Below, in pieces: positions 8,604 to 18,102 of a stretch of 64,000 nucleotides of DNA; the stretch's first letter is position 1; every line of letters starts with the position of its first letter. A program made the position numbers and the translations under genes. Source of the stretch: Rhizorhapis suberifaciens. GTDB taxonomy: Bacteria > Pseudomonadota > Alphaproteobacteria > Sphingomonadales > Sphingomonadaceae. The notes under the pieces were generated by a model. It was not told the origin of the DNA. It worked only from the letters and a program-made list of their open reading frames with translations, and made no database searches. Location: positions 62,001 through 126,000 of the forward strand of contig NZ_JACHOV010000008.1 in the NCBI RefSeq assembly GCF_014200045.1, read 5' to 3'.

Positions 8604-9614
8604 ATGCGGGACCGCCTTGGCTGGAAATGGATTGCGGTCACGGCTGTTATCCTCGTCCTGCTCGCCGCTTATCTTCTCTGGAAGGGCGGCCCGCGCGAGC
8701 TGAAGGTGGCCACAGCAAGAACCGGAACCGCCGTCGAACTGGTCTATGCCACGGGCTTTGTGGAGCCAGAACAGCCGGTCAGCGTTGCCGCGCGAGTGAC
8801 CGCCCCCGTTATGGAAGTGCTGGTGGAGGAAGGTCAGCACGTCAGGCGCGGTCAGGCGCTTGTCCGCCTTGCCGACGACGAGCAACGGGCCTCCATGCAC
8901 CAGGCAGGAGCTGAACGGATCAGGGCAGTGCGCGATGAAGCCCGCGTCCTGGCCCTCTACCGCCAGGGCTGGGTCACAAGAGCCGCCAGGGACGAAGCAA
9001 TAGCGGCCGCTGACAGTGCCAGGGCCGCCGAGCAGACCTTCGCAGCGCGCCGTGGTCAATATGTCATCCGGGCGGGCATCGACGCCATTGTCCTCAAGCG
9101 CGACGTTGAGCCCGGCGATTTGGCCTCGCCCAGCCGGATCCTCATGACTTTGGGCGATCCGGCGAAGATGCGGATCACTGCCGCCGTCGATGAACGCGAC
9201 GTTCCCCGCATCCGGCCCGGCCAGGAGGCGCTGATGTCGACGGAGGCTTATCCTGGGCGCATCATCCGGGGCCGGGTCCGTGAAATCACGCCTGGAGGTG
9301 ATCCAACCGAAAGGGCTTTTCGCGTCAGGCTGCTGTTGGAGCGGGCGCCAGCCTTGCCTTTGGGCCTGACTCTTGAAGTCAATGTGGTGACCGGACGAGC
9401 GCCCAACGCCCTGCTTGTGCCCGCATCGGCTGTCGATGGAGGGCGGCTGTGGGTTGTCGTCGGCGGTCAGGCAAAGCTCCGGCGGGTAAGGACCGGCATC
9501 ACGGGCGCAGAAGAGGTTCAGATTCTAAGGGGTTTGCGCGCAGGCGAGCAGGTGGTTCTTGATCCCCCCGACGATCTGGACGAGGGGGACAAAGTCAAGG
9601 CAAAGCGCCAATGA
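8604..9614 (+). CDS. Periplasmic adaptor (HlyD/MacA-like) of ABC exporter
   Basis: A 336-residue membrane-fusion protein. One N-terminal anchor (about residues 9-25, AVTAVILVLLAAYLL), then a barrel-sandwich/lipoyl half (EVLVEEGQHVRRGQALVRL), a short alpha hairpin, the second lipoyl half and a beta-barrel (AAVDERDVPRIRPGQEA). Such proteins couple an inner-membrane pump to an outer channel. Start 8604 is chosen because it places the anchor at the N-terminus; an upstream in-frame start at 8502 adds a non-homologous extension. It overlaps the permease gene by 4 bases (ATGA), so the three exporter genes form one operon. Confidence 0.85.
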   Translation: MRDRLGWKWIAVTAVILVLLAAYLLWKGGPRELKVATARTGTAVELVYATGFVEPEQPVSVAARVTAPVMEVLVEEGQHVRRGQALVRLADDEQRASMHQAGAERIRAVRDEARVLALYRQGWVTRAARDEAIAAADSARAAEQTFAARRGQYVIRAGIDAIVLKRDVEPGDLASPSRILMTLGDPAKMRITAAVDERDVPRIRPGQEALMSTEAYPGRIIRGRVREITPGGDPTERAFRVRLLLERAPALPLGLTLEVNVVTGRAPNALLVPASAVDGGRLWVVVGGQAKLRRVRTGITGAEEVQILRGLRAGEQVVLDPPDDLDEGDKVKAKRQ

Positions 9615-10861
9615 TCGGCTCGCCCCTTTTGCTGCTGGACATTGCTTTCCGCCATTTGGCGGGCCGCACGCGGCAGACGGTGGTGGCCGTCAGTGGCGTC
9701 GCCATCGGCGTGGGTTTCTTCCTGGCCGTCTCCGCCCTGATGATGGGTAGCCAGCGCGATTTTGTAACGACGCTCATCGACGCCGCGCCCCACATCATCA
9801 TCTCCGACGAATTGCGTAGCCCGCCGCCCCAACCGGGACTGAGAGTATATCGGCAAGGCGCCGTCGAACTGCACGGCTTCAAGATCCGCAATGAGGTAAG
9901 AGGCCTAAGGAATTGGCAGGAAATCCTTAGAACCGTGAATGCCTTGCCCGGAGCCATTGCTTCTCCAAGCCTCAGCGGCGGCGTCACGCTCCGCGTGGGC
10001 GGGCGCGAGGAACCGCTCTCGATCATTGGCATAGAACCGGATATCGAAAGCAAAATCAGTGATATAGAAGATAGGCTTCGCACCGGACATCTGCGCGATC
10101 TTGAACGCACTCAGGGCGGCGTGGTGCTTGGCGAAGAAATGGCCGAACGGCTTGCAGTTGGCATGGGCGACATCGTCGGCGCAACCTCGGCGTCCGGAGG
10201 CACCAGGTCATTGCGCATCGTCGCGCTGTTCAAAAGAGGACAAACGCAGATAGGCCCTTCCTCCGGATATGTGCTTCTGCGTGAAGCTCAATCCATGCTG
10301 GCGCGGCCTTTTATAATCAATCGGATAGGCGTAAGACTTGCTGATCCCTATGAAGCAAGCCAAATCGCGGCACGCCTGGAAAAACGCTTTTCCTACAAGG
10401 CGGAAAGCTGGCAGGAACGATCAAGCGACTTCCTGTCGCTGCTGGTGACCCGCAACGTGATCATGTACAGCGTGGTATCCGCGATCCTGCTGGTTGCGAG
10501 CTTTGGCATCTATACCGTCGTTTCGAACAGCGTTGCCGACAAGCGCCGCGACATCGCTATCATGCGATCCATGGGTTTCTCGCTGGCCGATCTGCAGCTC
10601 ATATTCGTCTGCGAAGGCATGGCTCTTGCCCTGATCGGCATTGCTTTGGGATGGCTTCTCGGCTTTGGGCTGATGCAGATATTGGGTTCTGTGGAATTCA
10701 GCATCAGCGGAGACGCAGAATATTTGCCGCTCGACCGAGGAAGCCGGCAATATTTGATCGCTGGAATGGCCTCCCTCTTTGCGGGCGTGATTGCCGCCTG
10801 GCTCCCCGCGCGCAAAGCCGCTCAGGTTGACCCCGTAGACATATTGAGGGGAGCCGCATGA
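9611..10861 (+). CDS. ABC transporter permease, MacB/FtsX-like
   Basis: A 416-residue inner-membrane protein with the FtsX layout: one N-terminal helix (about 20-42), a large periplasmic MacB-core domain (about 45-280), then three C-terminal helices (about 285-305, 335-360 and 380-400). The cytoplasmic motif ADKRRDIAIMRSMGFS before the third helix is typical of mechanotransmitting exporters such as MacB and LolC/E. With its adaptor and ATPase it likely exports a lipid, peptide or antibiotic; the cargo cannot be read from sequence. It overlaps both neighbours by 4 bases. Confidence 0.9.
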   Translation: MIGSPLLLLDIAFRHLAGRTRQTVVAVSGVAIGVGFFLAVSALMMGSQRDFVTTLIDAAPHIIISDELRSPPPQPGLRVYRQGAVELHGFKIRNEVRGLRNWQEILRTVNALPGAIASPSLSGGVTLRVGGREEPLSIIGIEPDIESKISDIEDRLRTGHLRDLERTQGGVVLGEEMAERLAVGMGDIVGATSASGGTRSLRIVALFKRGQTQIGPSSGYVLLREAQSMLARPFIINRIGVRLADPYEASQIAARLEKRFSYKAESWQERSSDFLSLLVTRNVIMYSVVSAILLVASFGIYTVVSNSVADKRRDIAIMRSMGFSLADLQLIFVCEGMALALIGIALGWLLGFGLMQILGSVEFSISGDAEYLPLDRGSRQYLIAGMASLFAGVIAAWLPARKAAQVDPVDILRGAA

Positions 10862-11547
10862 GCGGACTGCTTGAGGCGCAGGGCCTTACCCGGATTCTAC
10901 CTGGTGAACCGCCCGTCACATTGGTCCGCGACGCCAGCCTTAAGGTTGAAAAGGGCAGCTTTACGGCCATTGTCGGCCCTTCAGGTTGCGGCAAGTCGTC
11001 GCTGCTCTATCTGCTCGGCCTCATCGATCGGCCTAGCGAGGGCAAGCTCCTGATCAGCCACCGCGACGTCACCTTACTCAATGGCGACGAACGGGCTCAG
11101 CTTCGGCTGGAAAGCATAGGTTTTGTGTTTCAGTTCCATTTCCTGCTCCCGGAATTCACAGCGATGCAGAACATCCTTCTGCCGATGCGAAAACTCGGCC
11201 GCCTCAGCCGTGACGCCGCGGATGCGCGAGCCTTGCAATTGCTGGAATGGGTCGGGCTTCGGGAAAAGGCCGGAAAAACGCCCGACCGCATGTCCGGAGG
11301 CGAACGTCAACGGGTGGCAATCGCCCGCGCCCTGGCAAATGATCCCGCCATCATATTGGGTGATGAGCCGACCGGCAATTTGGACAGCGAAAATTCAAAA
11401 CGCGTGGTCGAGATATTTCAGATGCTTGCCGGCGATCAGGACCGAGCGGTGCTATGCGTCACCCACGACATGGATGTGGCAGGGGCGGCGGACGTCCGCA
11501 TCAACATGCTGGACGGACGGATCATAGGGGTCGAGCAACGGACTTAA
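10858..11547 (+). CDS. ABC transporter ATP-binding protein, LolD/MacB-like
   Basis: A 229-residue ATPase with Walker A GPSGCGKSS (40-48), Q-loop FQFHFLLPEF, signature MSGGERQRVAIARA, Walker B AIILGDEPTG and an H-loop in CVTHDMD. It powers the adjacent FtsX-type permease. The ATG overlaps the permease stop (ATGA), indicating translational coupling. The gene is followed by a convergent FixJ-like regulator with a 40-base gap. Confidence 0.93.
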   Translation: MSGLLEAQGLTRILPGEPPVTLVRDASLKVEKGSFTAIVGPSGCGKSSLLYLLGLIDRPSEGKLLISHRDVTLLNGDERAQLRLESIGFVFQFHFLLPEFTAMQNILLPMRKLGRLSRDAADARALQLLEWVGLREKAGKTPDRMSGGERQRVAIARALANDPAIILGDEPTGNLDSENSKRVVEIFQMLAGDQDRAVLCVTHDMDVAGAADVRINMLDGRIIGVEQRT

Positions 11548-11587
11548 AGGCGGAGCCTCGGAAAACACCTGTATCCCTCTGAGAAAC

Positions 11588-12241
11588 CTACCCACCATCA
11601 CCCACAGCCGCACTTCCTTCGCCGGGTTCTTCAAAAAGCCGCGCTGTAAATGCTATTCGCAGAGCCTCTGACAGGCTCTGCACCTCCAGCTTCTGCATCA
11701 GGTTCGCACGATGAATTTCCACCGTCCGCGGACTGATCCCTAGATCATAAGCAATGGTCTTGTTGGGCAAGCCGTCCACCATGCCCTTCAGAACATCCCG
11801 CTCTCTTGGCGTCAGGATGTTGAGGCGGTTCCGCGCATCCTCGCAGCGCCGATCGGAAAGCTTGTCCACCTCCAGCCTTTGCCGGGCCGCCTCCAGCGCG
11901 TCGAGTAGCGCAGCGCGCTCGAATGGCTTTTCTATAAAATCGCTCGCTCCCGCTTTCATTGCGCGCACAGCCATGTCCACATCGCCATGGCCCGTCATGA
12001 TGATGACGGGCAGCATGATGCCCGACTGACGCAGCTGCTGCTGCACCTCCATGCCGTCAATCTCCGGCATACGGACATCAAGCAGAATGCAACCGCGCTC
12101 CAGCCTTGCGGCATTCATCAGCAATTCCCGACCGGAAGCATATAGACTTACCGTATAGCCGCTGGTCCTTAGCAGGAAAGAGATGGAACGGCGTATCGCT
12201 TCATCATCGTCGACGACGTGCACAAGCAGCTTATCGGTCAT
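11588..12241 (-). CDS. FixJ-family response regulator
   Basis: A 217-residue two-domain regulator. The receiver domain has acidic residues DDDE at 11-14 and the phospho-acceptor Asp at about 55 (CILLDVRMPEIDG). The output is a LuxR/NarL-type helix-turn-helix in the C-terminal third (LTPRERDVLKGM, then ISPRTVEIHRANLMQKL), which is the FixJ signature. No sensor kinase is adjacent, so the partner must be encoded elsewhere. FixJ-type proteins in alphaproteobacteria often respond to oxygen or redox, but nothing here fixes the signal. Confidence 0.88.
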   Translation of the reverse strand: MTDKLLVHVVDDDEAIRRSISFLLRTSGYTVSLYASGRELLMNAARLERGCILLDVRMPEIDGMEVQQQLRQSGIMLPVIIMTGHGDVDMAVRAMKAGASDFIEKPFERAALLDALEAARQRLEVDKLSDRRCEDARNRLNILTPRERDVLKGMVDGLPNKTIAYDLGISPRTVEIHRANLMQKLEVQSLSEALRIAFTARLFEEPGEGSAAVGDGG

Positions 12242-12332
12242 TATTCGCCTCCTGCTGGAGGCAACCTAACGTCCCCTGTTTTCGCGTGCAATCTCAATGA
12301 CTATTAATGCTTGATAAGCAGGCTGATCACTT

Positions 12333-12404
12333 CCGTTCGTGTCGAGCGAAGTCGAAACATGTTGGTCCAGGCTGACGGCCCTCGACTTCGCCCGGGACGA
12401 ACGG
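12333..12404 (+). repeat. REP-type inverted repeat pair (family 1)
   Basis: The left arm beginning CCGTTCGTGTCGAGCGAAG and the right arm ending GGGACGAACGG are imperfect reverse complements about 72 bases end to end, lying between two genes. Related copies are at 30321-30347, 58552-58617 and 62671-62720. Confidence 0.75.
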
Positions 12405-12426
12405 CTCTAGCTAAGGCGGTCGGGTT

Positions 12427-13239
12427 CTAATGCGCGAGCAGCAATGGCACGCGGCATTCGGCCATCAGATGTTTGGTCACGCCACCAAATAACGTCTCGC
12501 GAAGGCGGCTGCGCCCATAAGCACCCATGACCAGATAGGAAGCACCAAGTTCCCCTATCGCCTTGGCGATCGTTTCCTCTACCGTGCGGCCGGCGCGCGC
12601 CCATTCATGAAGCTCGGATGCTATGCCGTGGCGGGAAAGATAGGCCGAAGCGTCAGTGGCGGGGAAGCCGCTATCATCCTCTTCGACGGTGAGGATATTC
12701 ACTTCCTGCGCCTGGGCCAGCAAGGTGACCGCCGAACGCAACGCATGGGCCGCTTCATAAGAACCGTTCCAGGCAATAACCGCCGACCCGCAACAGTCAA
12801 AGGAGGCGAGCTTTGGCGGCACGGCCAAAATCGCGCCCCGTGCATGGACGGCAACGTCCGCCGCAATTGGAAGGGGGGAGCCTGGATCCTTGGGGGCCGC
12901 CATGGTTCGCGTAAGGACAGTCACGTCCGCCAGGCGAGAGGCGCTCAACAGCGTCTGCACCAGGTCGCCATTATAATGCTGCCAATCCCAGGAGATCCCC
13001 TCCCGGCGAAGGCGTTCCTCCAAAGCAGAACGTTCATCGGCTTCCTCGGCCCTCAGTTCCTGCAGATTGGCCGGAAGCACGAAGGAACCGCCAAAAGGAT
13101 CCATGGCGACATATTGCTGGATGGGCGTCACTTGAAGGCAGGTGAGATGGCCCTCTTGCGCCCTTACCAGGTCAAGCGCCGCCTGCAGGCGGGACTCCTG
13201 CCCGCTGTCGCGATTGATATGCAGCAGAACCGATTTCAT
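12427..13239 (-). CDS. Universal stress protein, tandem UspA domains
   Basis: A 270-residue cytosolic protein with two UspA-like halves (about 1-140 and 145-270). The second half ends with the nucleotide-binding G-rich loop VMGAYGRSRLRETLFGGVTKHL, typical of ATP-binding Usp proteins. The first half lacks an obvious complete loop. It is transcribed away from alaS, with a REP repeat downstream. I saw no EcfG-type promoter immediately upstream. Confidence 0.88.
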   Translation of the reverse strand: MKSVLLHINRDSGQESRLQAALDLVRAQEGHLTCLQVTPIQQYVAMDPFGGSFVLPANLQELRAEEADERSALEERLRREGISWDWQHYNGDLVQTLLSASRLADVTVLTRTMAAPKDPGSPLPIAADVAVHARGAILAVPPKLASFDCCGSAVIAWNGSYEAAHALRSAVTLLAQAQEVNILTVEEDDSGFPATDASAYLSRHGIASELHEWARAGRTVEETIAKAIGELGASYLVMGAYGRSRLRETLFGGVTKHLMAECRVPLLLAH

Positions 13240-13389
13240 CGCTTATCTTCCTTTGCCCGGCCAATGGCCGGTCTAAGCGAGGGCATCGGAAGGGTAACTA
13301 AGCCGAATTACAGATGCAAGCTTTCAGACCAGTTGAAGGCCGGCCCTTCACGGAATGCAAATCGATGCAGATGATCCGCCATGACCGTT

Positions 13390-16038
13390 TCAACCCGCCA
13401 GCGCCGCCTTCACCGCCTCGATAGCCGCAGCGGCCTTGGCTCCGTCAGGACCGCCGCCTTGAGCCATGTCGGGACGCCCGCCCCCACCTTTGCCGCCAAG
13501 GGTTTCGACCCCCACGCGGACAAGGTCCACGGCACTATGCGTTGCGCTAAGGTCGTCGGTCACGCCCACGGCGATGGATGCCCGACCGTCGACCACCGCA
13601 ACAAGGGCGCTGACGCCGCTGCCAAGCTTTGTCTTGTTCTCGTCCACCAGGCCGCGAAGCTCCTTGGGATCCAGGCCCTCGATCACTTGGCCAAGAAAGT
13701 TCACATCGCCCACCTTCTCCGGTCCCGCAGCTTCGGTGCCTTTCGCTCCGCCGCCCAGCGCCAACGCCTTCTTTGCGTCGGCCAGCTCGCGTTCGAGCTT
13801 GCGACGTTCCTCGACGAGTGCGGCGATGCGGCTGGGGACTTCGTCAGGCGCGGTTTTCAATGCCGCCGCCGCCGCCTTCAGCTTGTCCTCGCGCTCGGTA
13901 AGCCAAAGCCGCGCCGCTTCGCCGGTCAGCGCCTCGATGCGTCGGACCCCGCTGGAAACGGCAGTTTCGCTCACAATCTTGAAAAGAGCGATATCGCCAA
14001 GGGCGGATACATGGGTGCCGCCGCACAATTCCACCGAATAGTGCTTGTCGGTCGCCTGTCCCATGGACAGAACGCGCACCTCGTCTCCATATTTCTCGCC
14101 GAACAGGGCCATTGCGCCTGCATGAATGGCATCCTCCGGCGTCATAAGCCGCGTCGTGACTGGCTCATTCCCGCGGATCTGTGCGTTAACATCCGCCTCT
14201 ATCTCGACGATCTGATGGAGCGTAAGCGCTTCGGGATGTGAAAAGTCGAACCTCAGGCGGTCCGCCGCAACAAGGCTGCCCTTCTGCGTCACATGCCCCC
14301 CCAGACGGTGGCGCAGCGCCGCGTGCAGAAGATGGGTAGCGCTGTGGTTAGCGCGGATGCGGTTGCGGCGTTCGGCATCGACGCTCAGATGTACCGTATC
14401 CCCTACCGCAATTTTCCCCGCGGCTATCCTGGCCTGATGGGCATGAAGACGGCCCAGCGGCTTGGCCGTATCGCCGACCTCAGCCGCAAGTCCAGATGGG
14501 GCGGAAATGGTTCCTGCATCACCCATCTGGCCGCCGCTTTCTCCATAAAATGGCGTCTGGTTGGTGACAACGATCACCTCCTCGCCTGTAGAGGCGGTGT
14601 CCACGGTTGCTCCATCGCGAACAAGGGCGACGACCTGCCCCTCTCCTTCTGTCGAGGTGTAGCCAGTGAATTCAGTGGCTCCGGCACTTTCAGCAATGTC
14701 GAACCAGATTTCATCCGAAGCCTTTTCGCCCGACCCTTTCCAGGCGGCTCGGGCCGCGGCTTTCTGTTGCGCCATGGCTGCATCGAAACCGGCCCGGTCC
14801 ACGCCAAGCGATTGCGCCCGCAGCGCGTCTTCGGTGAGGTCATAGGGAAAGCCGAACGTATCGTAGAGCTTGAATGCCGTCTCGCCCGGAAGCGTGTCGC
14901 CCGACTTCATGCCCGCCGTGGCGTCGTCAAGCAGCCGCAGCCCCTTTTCCAGGGTTTGACGAAAACGGGTTTCCTCCCGCAGCAAGGTTTCCTGGATAAG
15001 CGGCTGAGCGCGGATCAGTTCGGGATAAGCCCCGCCCATTTCCGCAACCAGGCCGCCGACCAGGCGATGCATCAACGGCTCGGCCGCGCCGATAAGATGG
15101 GCATGGCGCATGGCGCGGCGCATGATGCGGCGCAGGACATAACCTCTACCCTCATTGGCCGGCAGCACGCCGTCTGCGATTAAGAAACCCGAAGAGCGCA
15201 GATGATCCGCGATAACGCGATGGCTCGCTTTATGCTGACCGTCGATGGCGGTCTTTGTAAGTTCGCCCGACTCCTCGATCAGCGCACGGAAAGTGTCGGT
15301 GTCATAATTGTCGTGAACGCCCTGAAGGACAGCGGCAATCCGCTCCAGCCCCATGCCGGTGTCGATGCTGGGCTTGGGCAGGGTGATGCGTTCTCCGCCC
15401 GGCTGCTGGTCATATTGCATGAAAACCAGGTTCCAGATCTCGACGAAGCGGTCGCCGTCCTCATCGGGACTGCCCGGAAGACCGCCGGGAATATGCGAAC
15501 CATGGTCATAGAATATTTCCGAACATGGACCACAAGGCCCCGTGTCGCCCATCGACCAGAAATTGTCCGACGTCGCGATGCGGATGATCCGATCGGCGGG
15601 CATTCCGGCGATCTTCTGCCAATGGCGGAAAGCTTCATCATCGTCATGATAGACGGTGACGACCAGGCGTTCGGGCGAAATTCCCCATTCCTTGGTAATA
15701 AGGGTCCAGGCATGGTGAATGGCCTGTTCCTTGAAATAATCGCCAAAGCTGAAATTGCCCAGCATCTCGAAAAAGGTATGGTGGCGCGCTGTATAGCCCA
15801 CATTGTCGAGGTCATTGTGCTTGCCGCCTGCCCGCACACACTTCTGCGAGGATGTCGCGGTGGTGTAATCGCGCTTTTCAAGACCGGTGAAGACATTCTT
15901 GAAAGGCACCATGCCCGCATTCACGAACATCAGCGTCGGGTCATTGTGCGGCACCAGCGGTGCGGACGCCACGGGCATGTGCCCCTGCGACGCGAAATAG
16001 TCGAGGAAGGAGCGGCGGATGTCGTTAGTCGATGTCAT
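13390..16038 (-). CDS. alaS: Alanyl-tRNA synthetase
   Basis: Charges tRNA-Ala. The 882-residue length is normal for bacterial AlaRS. The class II catalytic core is at the N-terminus (starting [14 protein letters not shown], with [12 protein letters not shown]). The editing domain carries the zinc ligands [12 protein letters not shown] and CGGTHV near residues 565-670. The C-terminal C-Ala/DHHA1 region ends [16 protein letters not shown]. All key motifs are intact. Confidence 0.97.
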   Translation of the reverse strand: MTSTNDIRRSFLDYFASQGHMPVASAPLVPHNDPTLMFVNAGMVPFKNVFTGLEKRDYTTATSSQKCVRAGGKHNDLDNVGYTARHHTFFEMLGNFSFGDYFKEQAIHHAWTLITKEWGISPERLVVTVYHDDDEAFRHWQKIAGMPADRIIRIATSDNFWSMGDTGPCGPCSEIFYDHGSHIPGGLPGSPDEDGDRFVEIWNLVFMQYDQQPGGERITLPKPSIDTGMGLERIAAVLQGVHDNYDTDTFRALIEESGELTKTAIDGQHKASHRVIADHLRSSGFLIADGVLPANEGRGYVLRRIMRRAMRHAHLIGAAEPLMHRLVGGLVAEMGGAYPELIRAQPLIQETLLREETRFRQTLEKGLRLLDDATAGMKSGDTLPGETAFKLYDTFGFPYDLTEDALRAQSLGVDRAGFDAAMAQQKAAARAAWKGSGEKASDEIWFDIAESAGATEFTGYTSTEGEGQVVALVRDGATVDTASTGEEVIVVTNQTPFYGESGGQMGDAGTISAPSGLAAEVGDTAKPLGRLHAHQARIAAGKIAVGDTVHLSVDAERRNRIRANHSATHLLHAALRHRLGGHVTQKGSLVAADRLRFDFSHPEALTLHQIVEIEADVNAQIRGNEPVTTRLMTPEDAIHAGAMALFGEKYGDEVRVLSMGQATDKHYSVELCGGTHVSALGDIALFKIVSETAVSSGVRRIEALTGEAARLWLTEREDKLKAAAAALKTAPDEVPSRIAALVEERRKLERELADAKKALALGGGAKGTEAAGPEKVGDVNFLGQVIEGLDPKELRGLVDENKTKLGSGVSALVAVVDGRASIAVGVTDDLSATHSAVDLVRVGVETLGGKGGGGRPDMAQGGGPDGAKAAAAIEAVKAALAG

Positions 16039-16119
16039 GAGGGCGATTTAGGCGAGAGAAACCCGTCGCACAAGCATTACGGTTGGGCGCTATTTTCGTT
16101 CGCCGCCATCCTTCCGATT

Positions 16120-16746
16120 TCATGCATAGGCATATGCCCCTCCCGCCTTGAGCGCCGCTTTATAAGCCGGACGCGCATGCACGCGGTTAAGCCATTCAAC
16201 AAGCTTGGGCCGGGAGTCATCCAGGCCCGCACGACCGCGGCTCAGTTCAAGGGGGAAGCTCATCATGATATCGGCGGCGGTAAAGCTGTCTCCCGCAAAA
16301 TAGGGGCGCTTCGCCAACTCCGATTCCAGCCAGTCGAGATGCTCGTCCATCATGCCCTGCACCGTCTTTCTGGCAGGTTTCCCCAGCAGCCCCAGGCGGC
16401 CAACGACAAGCAGCGTCATCAACGGCGGCATCATCGATCCTTCGGCATAATGAAGGAACTGACGATAGCGTAACACGGCTTCGCGATGCGGCGGCGGCCC
16501 CATCCGGCCGTCGGACTTCTCGATCAGATATTCCACGATGGCCCCGGTTTCCGCAATCAGCTGCGGCCCGTCCTCGATCATGGGCGAGCGACCCAAGGGA
16601 TGCACCTCCCGAAGCGAAGCCGGCGCGCGCAGCGTTTGCGCGTTGCGTTCATACCGTTTTACGCGATAGGGCATTTGCAATTCTTCCAACAACCACAGGA
16701 CGCGTTGGGATCGGCTGTTTTGAAGATGATGGACGATGATCGTCAT
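16120..16746 (-). CDS. Glutathione S-transferase family protein
   Basis: A 208-residue protein with an N-terminal thioredoxin-like domain (VHHLQNSRSQRVLWLLEEL, then ETGAIVEYL) and an all-helical C-terminal domain with the conserved SFTAADIMMSFPLE motif. The N-terminal Ser of NSRSQRV is the likely glutathione-activating residue. It may detoxify electrophiles; the substrate is unknown. ATG 16746. It is transcribed away from the small Gln-rich gene. Confidence 0.88.
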   Translation of the reverse strand: MTIIVHHLQNSRSQRVLWLLEELQMPYRVKRYERNAQTLRAPASLREVHPLGRSPMIEDGPQLIAETGAIVEYLIEKSDGRMGPPPHREAVLRYRQFLHYAEGSMMPPLMTLLVVGRLGLLGKPARKTVQGMMDEHLDWLESELAKRPYFAGDSFTAADIMMSFPLELSRGRAGLDDSRPKLVEWLNRVHARPAYKAALKAGGAYAYA

Positions 16747-16827
16747 TACGACACTCCCTCAAAGGGGATGAATTGCGACTGACATATCAGTTATTGTTCA
16801 AAAACCACAAGGCCGCCCCCTCATCCC

Positions 16828-16853
16828 GGAACCGGACCGTCAGAATGGTGGTT
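16828..16853 (+). promoter_or_regulatory. EcfG-type general stress promoter
   Basis: GGAAC at 16828-16832, 17 bases, then GGTT at 16850-16853, about 40 bases before the ATG of the small Gln-rich gene. This matches the alphaproteobacterial EcfG consensus except for the first base of the -10. Confidence 0.5.
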
Positions 16854-16893
16854 AAACTTCTGTCCCAATTCCGGGGCAATGGAGGATGCCGTC

Positions 16894-17037
16894 ATGGCTA
16901 ATAAACAAGGCGACAAGTCGCAACGCGACCAAGACAGCCGCCGTAAACAACAGCAGCAGCAAGAAAACCGTCAGGGCCAAATGGGCCAGGAAAAGCGCCA
17001 GCAAGACCGGAAGCCCGGCTCTGACCAACAGCGCTGA
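16894..17037 (+). CDS. Small Gln-rich hydrophilic protein (47 aa)
   Basis: A 47-residue reading frame from ATG 16894 to TGA 17037, with GGAGGA at 16881-16886. The product is almost entirely polar (Gln, Arg, Lys, Asp), with a run of five Gln and a repeated GQ-M-GQEKRQQDRK pattern, so it is probably disordered. A good ribosome site, an EcfG-like promoter upstream and a strong terminator 17 bases downstream all support a real, monocistronic, stress-induced gene. No function is known to me. Confidence 0.7.
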   Translation: MANKQGDKSQRDQDSRRKQQQQQENRQGQMGQEKRQQDRKPGSDQQR

Positions 17038-17053
17038 TGTTTGAATGAACTGG

Positions 17054-17078
17054 AAAGGGGCCGACCTCGGCCCCTTTT
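17054..17078 (+). terminator. Strong rho-independent terminator
   Basis: AAAGGGGCC at 17054-17062 pairs perfectly with GGCCCCTTT at 17069-17077, ending in a T run. It closes the small Gln-rich gene, and on the other strand could also stop the dodecin transcript. Confidence 0.85.
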
Positions 17079-17103
17079 CATTGACCCGCCGGACCGCCTT
17101 AAG

Positions 17104-17313
17104 TCACTCTTCCAGCGTGAAACCGACCTTCAGCGTGACCTGAAACTGTTCGACGAGCCCTTGTTTCACATGTCCTGTCGTCTTCACCACCTCAAACCAG
17201 CCAAGGTTGCGCAACGATCGATTAGCCCGTTCGATCGCCTTCTGGACGGCGTCTTCGATGCTTTCAGACGAGGTTCCAACGATCTCGGTGACCTTGAAGA
17301 CATGTTCTTCCAT
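17104..17313 (-). CDS. Dodecin family flavin-binding protein
   Basis: A 69-residue dodecin, a dodecameric hollow sphere that stores or buffers flavin. The sequence shows the family pattern HVFKVTEIVGTSSESIEDAV followed by WFEVVKTTGHV and QVTLKVGFTL. ATG 17313 is preceded by GAGGAG seven bases upstream; an in-frame start 12 codons earlier lacks a site. A near-match to an EcfG promoter lies just upstream. Confidence 0.9.
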   Translation of the reverse strand: MEEHVFKVTEIVGTSSESIEDAVQKAIERANRSLRNLGWFEVVKTTGHVKQGLVEQFQVTLKVGFTLEE

Positions 17314-17338
17314 TGGTGACTCCTCTGAAATGTGCGGA

Positions 17339-17364
17339 AACCATCGCAATATAACAGATATTCC
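17339..17364 (-). promoter_or_regulatory. Weak EcfG-like promoter of dodecin gene
   Basis: On the minus strand GGAAT (17364-17360), 17 bases, then GGTT (17342-17339), 26 bases before the dodecin ATG. The fifth base of the -35 differs from GGAAC, so this is only a near-match. Confidence 0.3.
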
Positions 17365-17440
17365 TACTGCACACGAGGAACGCAGCGCCTGTGAAACGCT
17401 TTTGAGCGACTCGCCAACATGTGCTATGAGAGATTGGTCT

Positions 17441-17576
17441 TGCCAGAACCCCTCACCGAAAATGATCGGATTGAGGGAGCCGGATCGACAAAAATCCGGA
17501 ATTCAGGGCAAGGTTGAGCGCGTCCCCCGACCTGTGAGCCAGCTATTCTGGTGAAGGTGTCGAGGGACGCGTTTTG
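17441..17576 (+). ncRNA. Candidate structured small RNA ending in a terminator hairpin
   Basis: Three hairpins follow each other: CCCTCA/TGAGGG with an inner CCGA/TCGG stem (17450-17477), CCGGAT/ATCCGG around 17480-17500, and a long hairpin whose base is CGCGTCCC (17519-17526) with GGGACGCG (17564-17571), followed by TTTTGATTT. No reading frame in the interval looks protein-coding. A terminal hairpin with a T tail and no gene upstream on this strand suggests an independent RNA. I cannot assign it to a known family. Confidence 0.4.
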
Positions 17577-17621
17577 ATTTCTCCCCCTCGCTGTTGCTCC
17601 AAAGTCACTGATCGCAAAAAA

Positions 17622-17647
17622 GGAACTCGGCCGGATGACCGAGTTCC
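17622..17647. other. Perfect 9-bp stem-loop
   Basis: GGAACTCGG (17622-17630) and CCGAGTTCC (17639-17647) enclose the 8-base loop CCGGATGA, preceded by an A6 run. It could be a terminator for minus-strand transcription (the A run becomes a T run) or part of the adjacent candidate RNA. The rest of 17648-17919 shows no gene. Confidence 0.5.
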
Positions 17648-17919
17648 AGTGGGATGACCTTTAGTCGCATCCTTTATACTATTGACCTGAAATAAGGTTT
17701 CAAGATTCCGTTGTCCCAAATTGGGATATGACTAATCCGTTATTATGTAACCTTAAAATTATTCATTTCCCCGGTCGAGCCTCACTACGACAGAGACTTC
17801 CTCGGGCCGAATGGCATCATCATCCTCGGCTCCAGATATCACCACAATTTCTAACCCATTACTTTAAAAATGAATCTCATCCGGTCGCTTTGACGACATC
17901 TATTTGTCCGCCAGATACC

Positions 17920-17944
17920 GGAACATAGGGGAACCGCGGTCGTT
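17920..17944 (+). promoter_or_regulatory. EcfG-type promoter upstream of outer-membrane protein
   Basis: GGAAC at 17920-17924, 16 bases, CGTT at 17941-17944. This is an exact match to the EcfG consensus, about 160 bases before the ATG of the barrel protein at 18103, leaving a long 5' untranslated region. Confidence 0.55.
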
Positions 17945-18102
17945 TTCTCGGAACGCTTTGGCGATAAGGGAGGGAACTTTTCCCAATAATTGCCGTGACA
18001 TGGACGAAGGCGGCCAGCTCCAGGCAAGGCCGTCAGGGGTGGACTGCGACCTTTATAAATCGGGGGGTTGTTACGACCAACGATCAACCATGGGAGTGAA
18101 TC

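Noticed and set aside
15202-16473. Plus-strand open frame of 423 codons
   Set aside because: Antisense to alaS and the GST gene.
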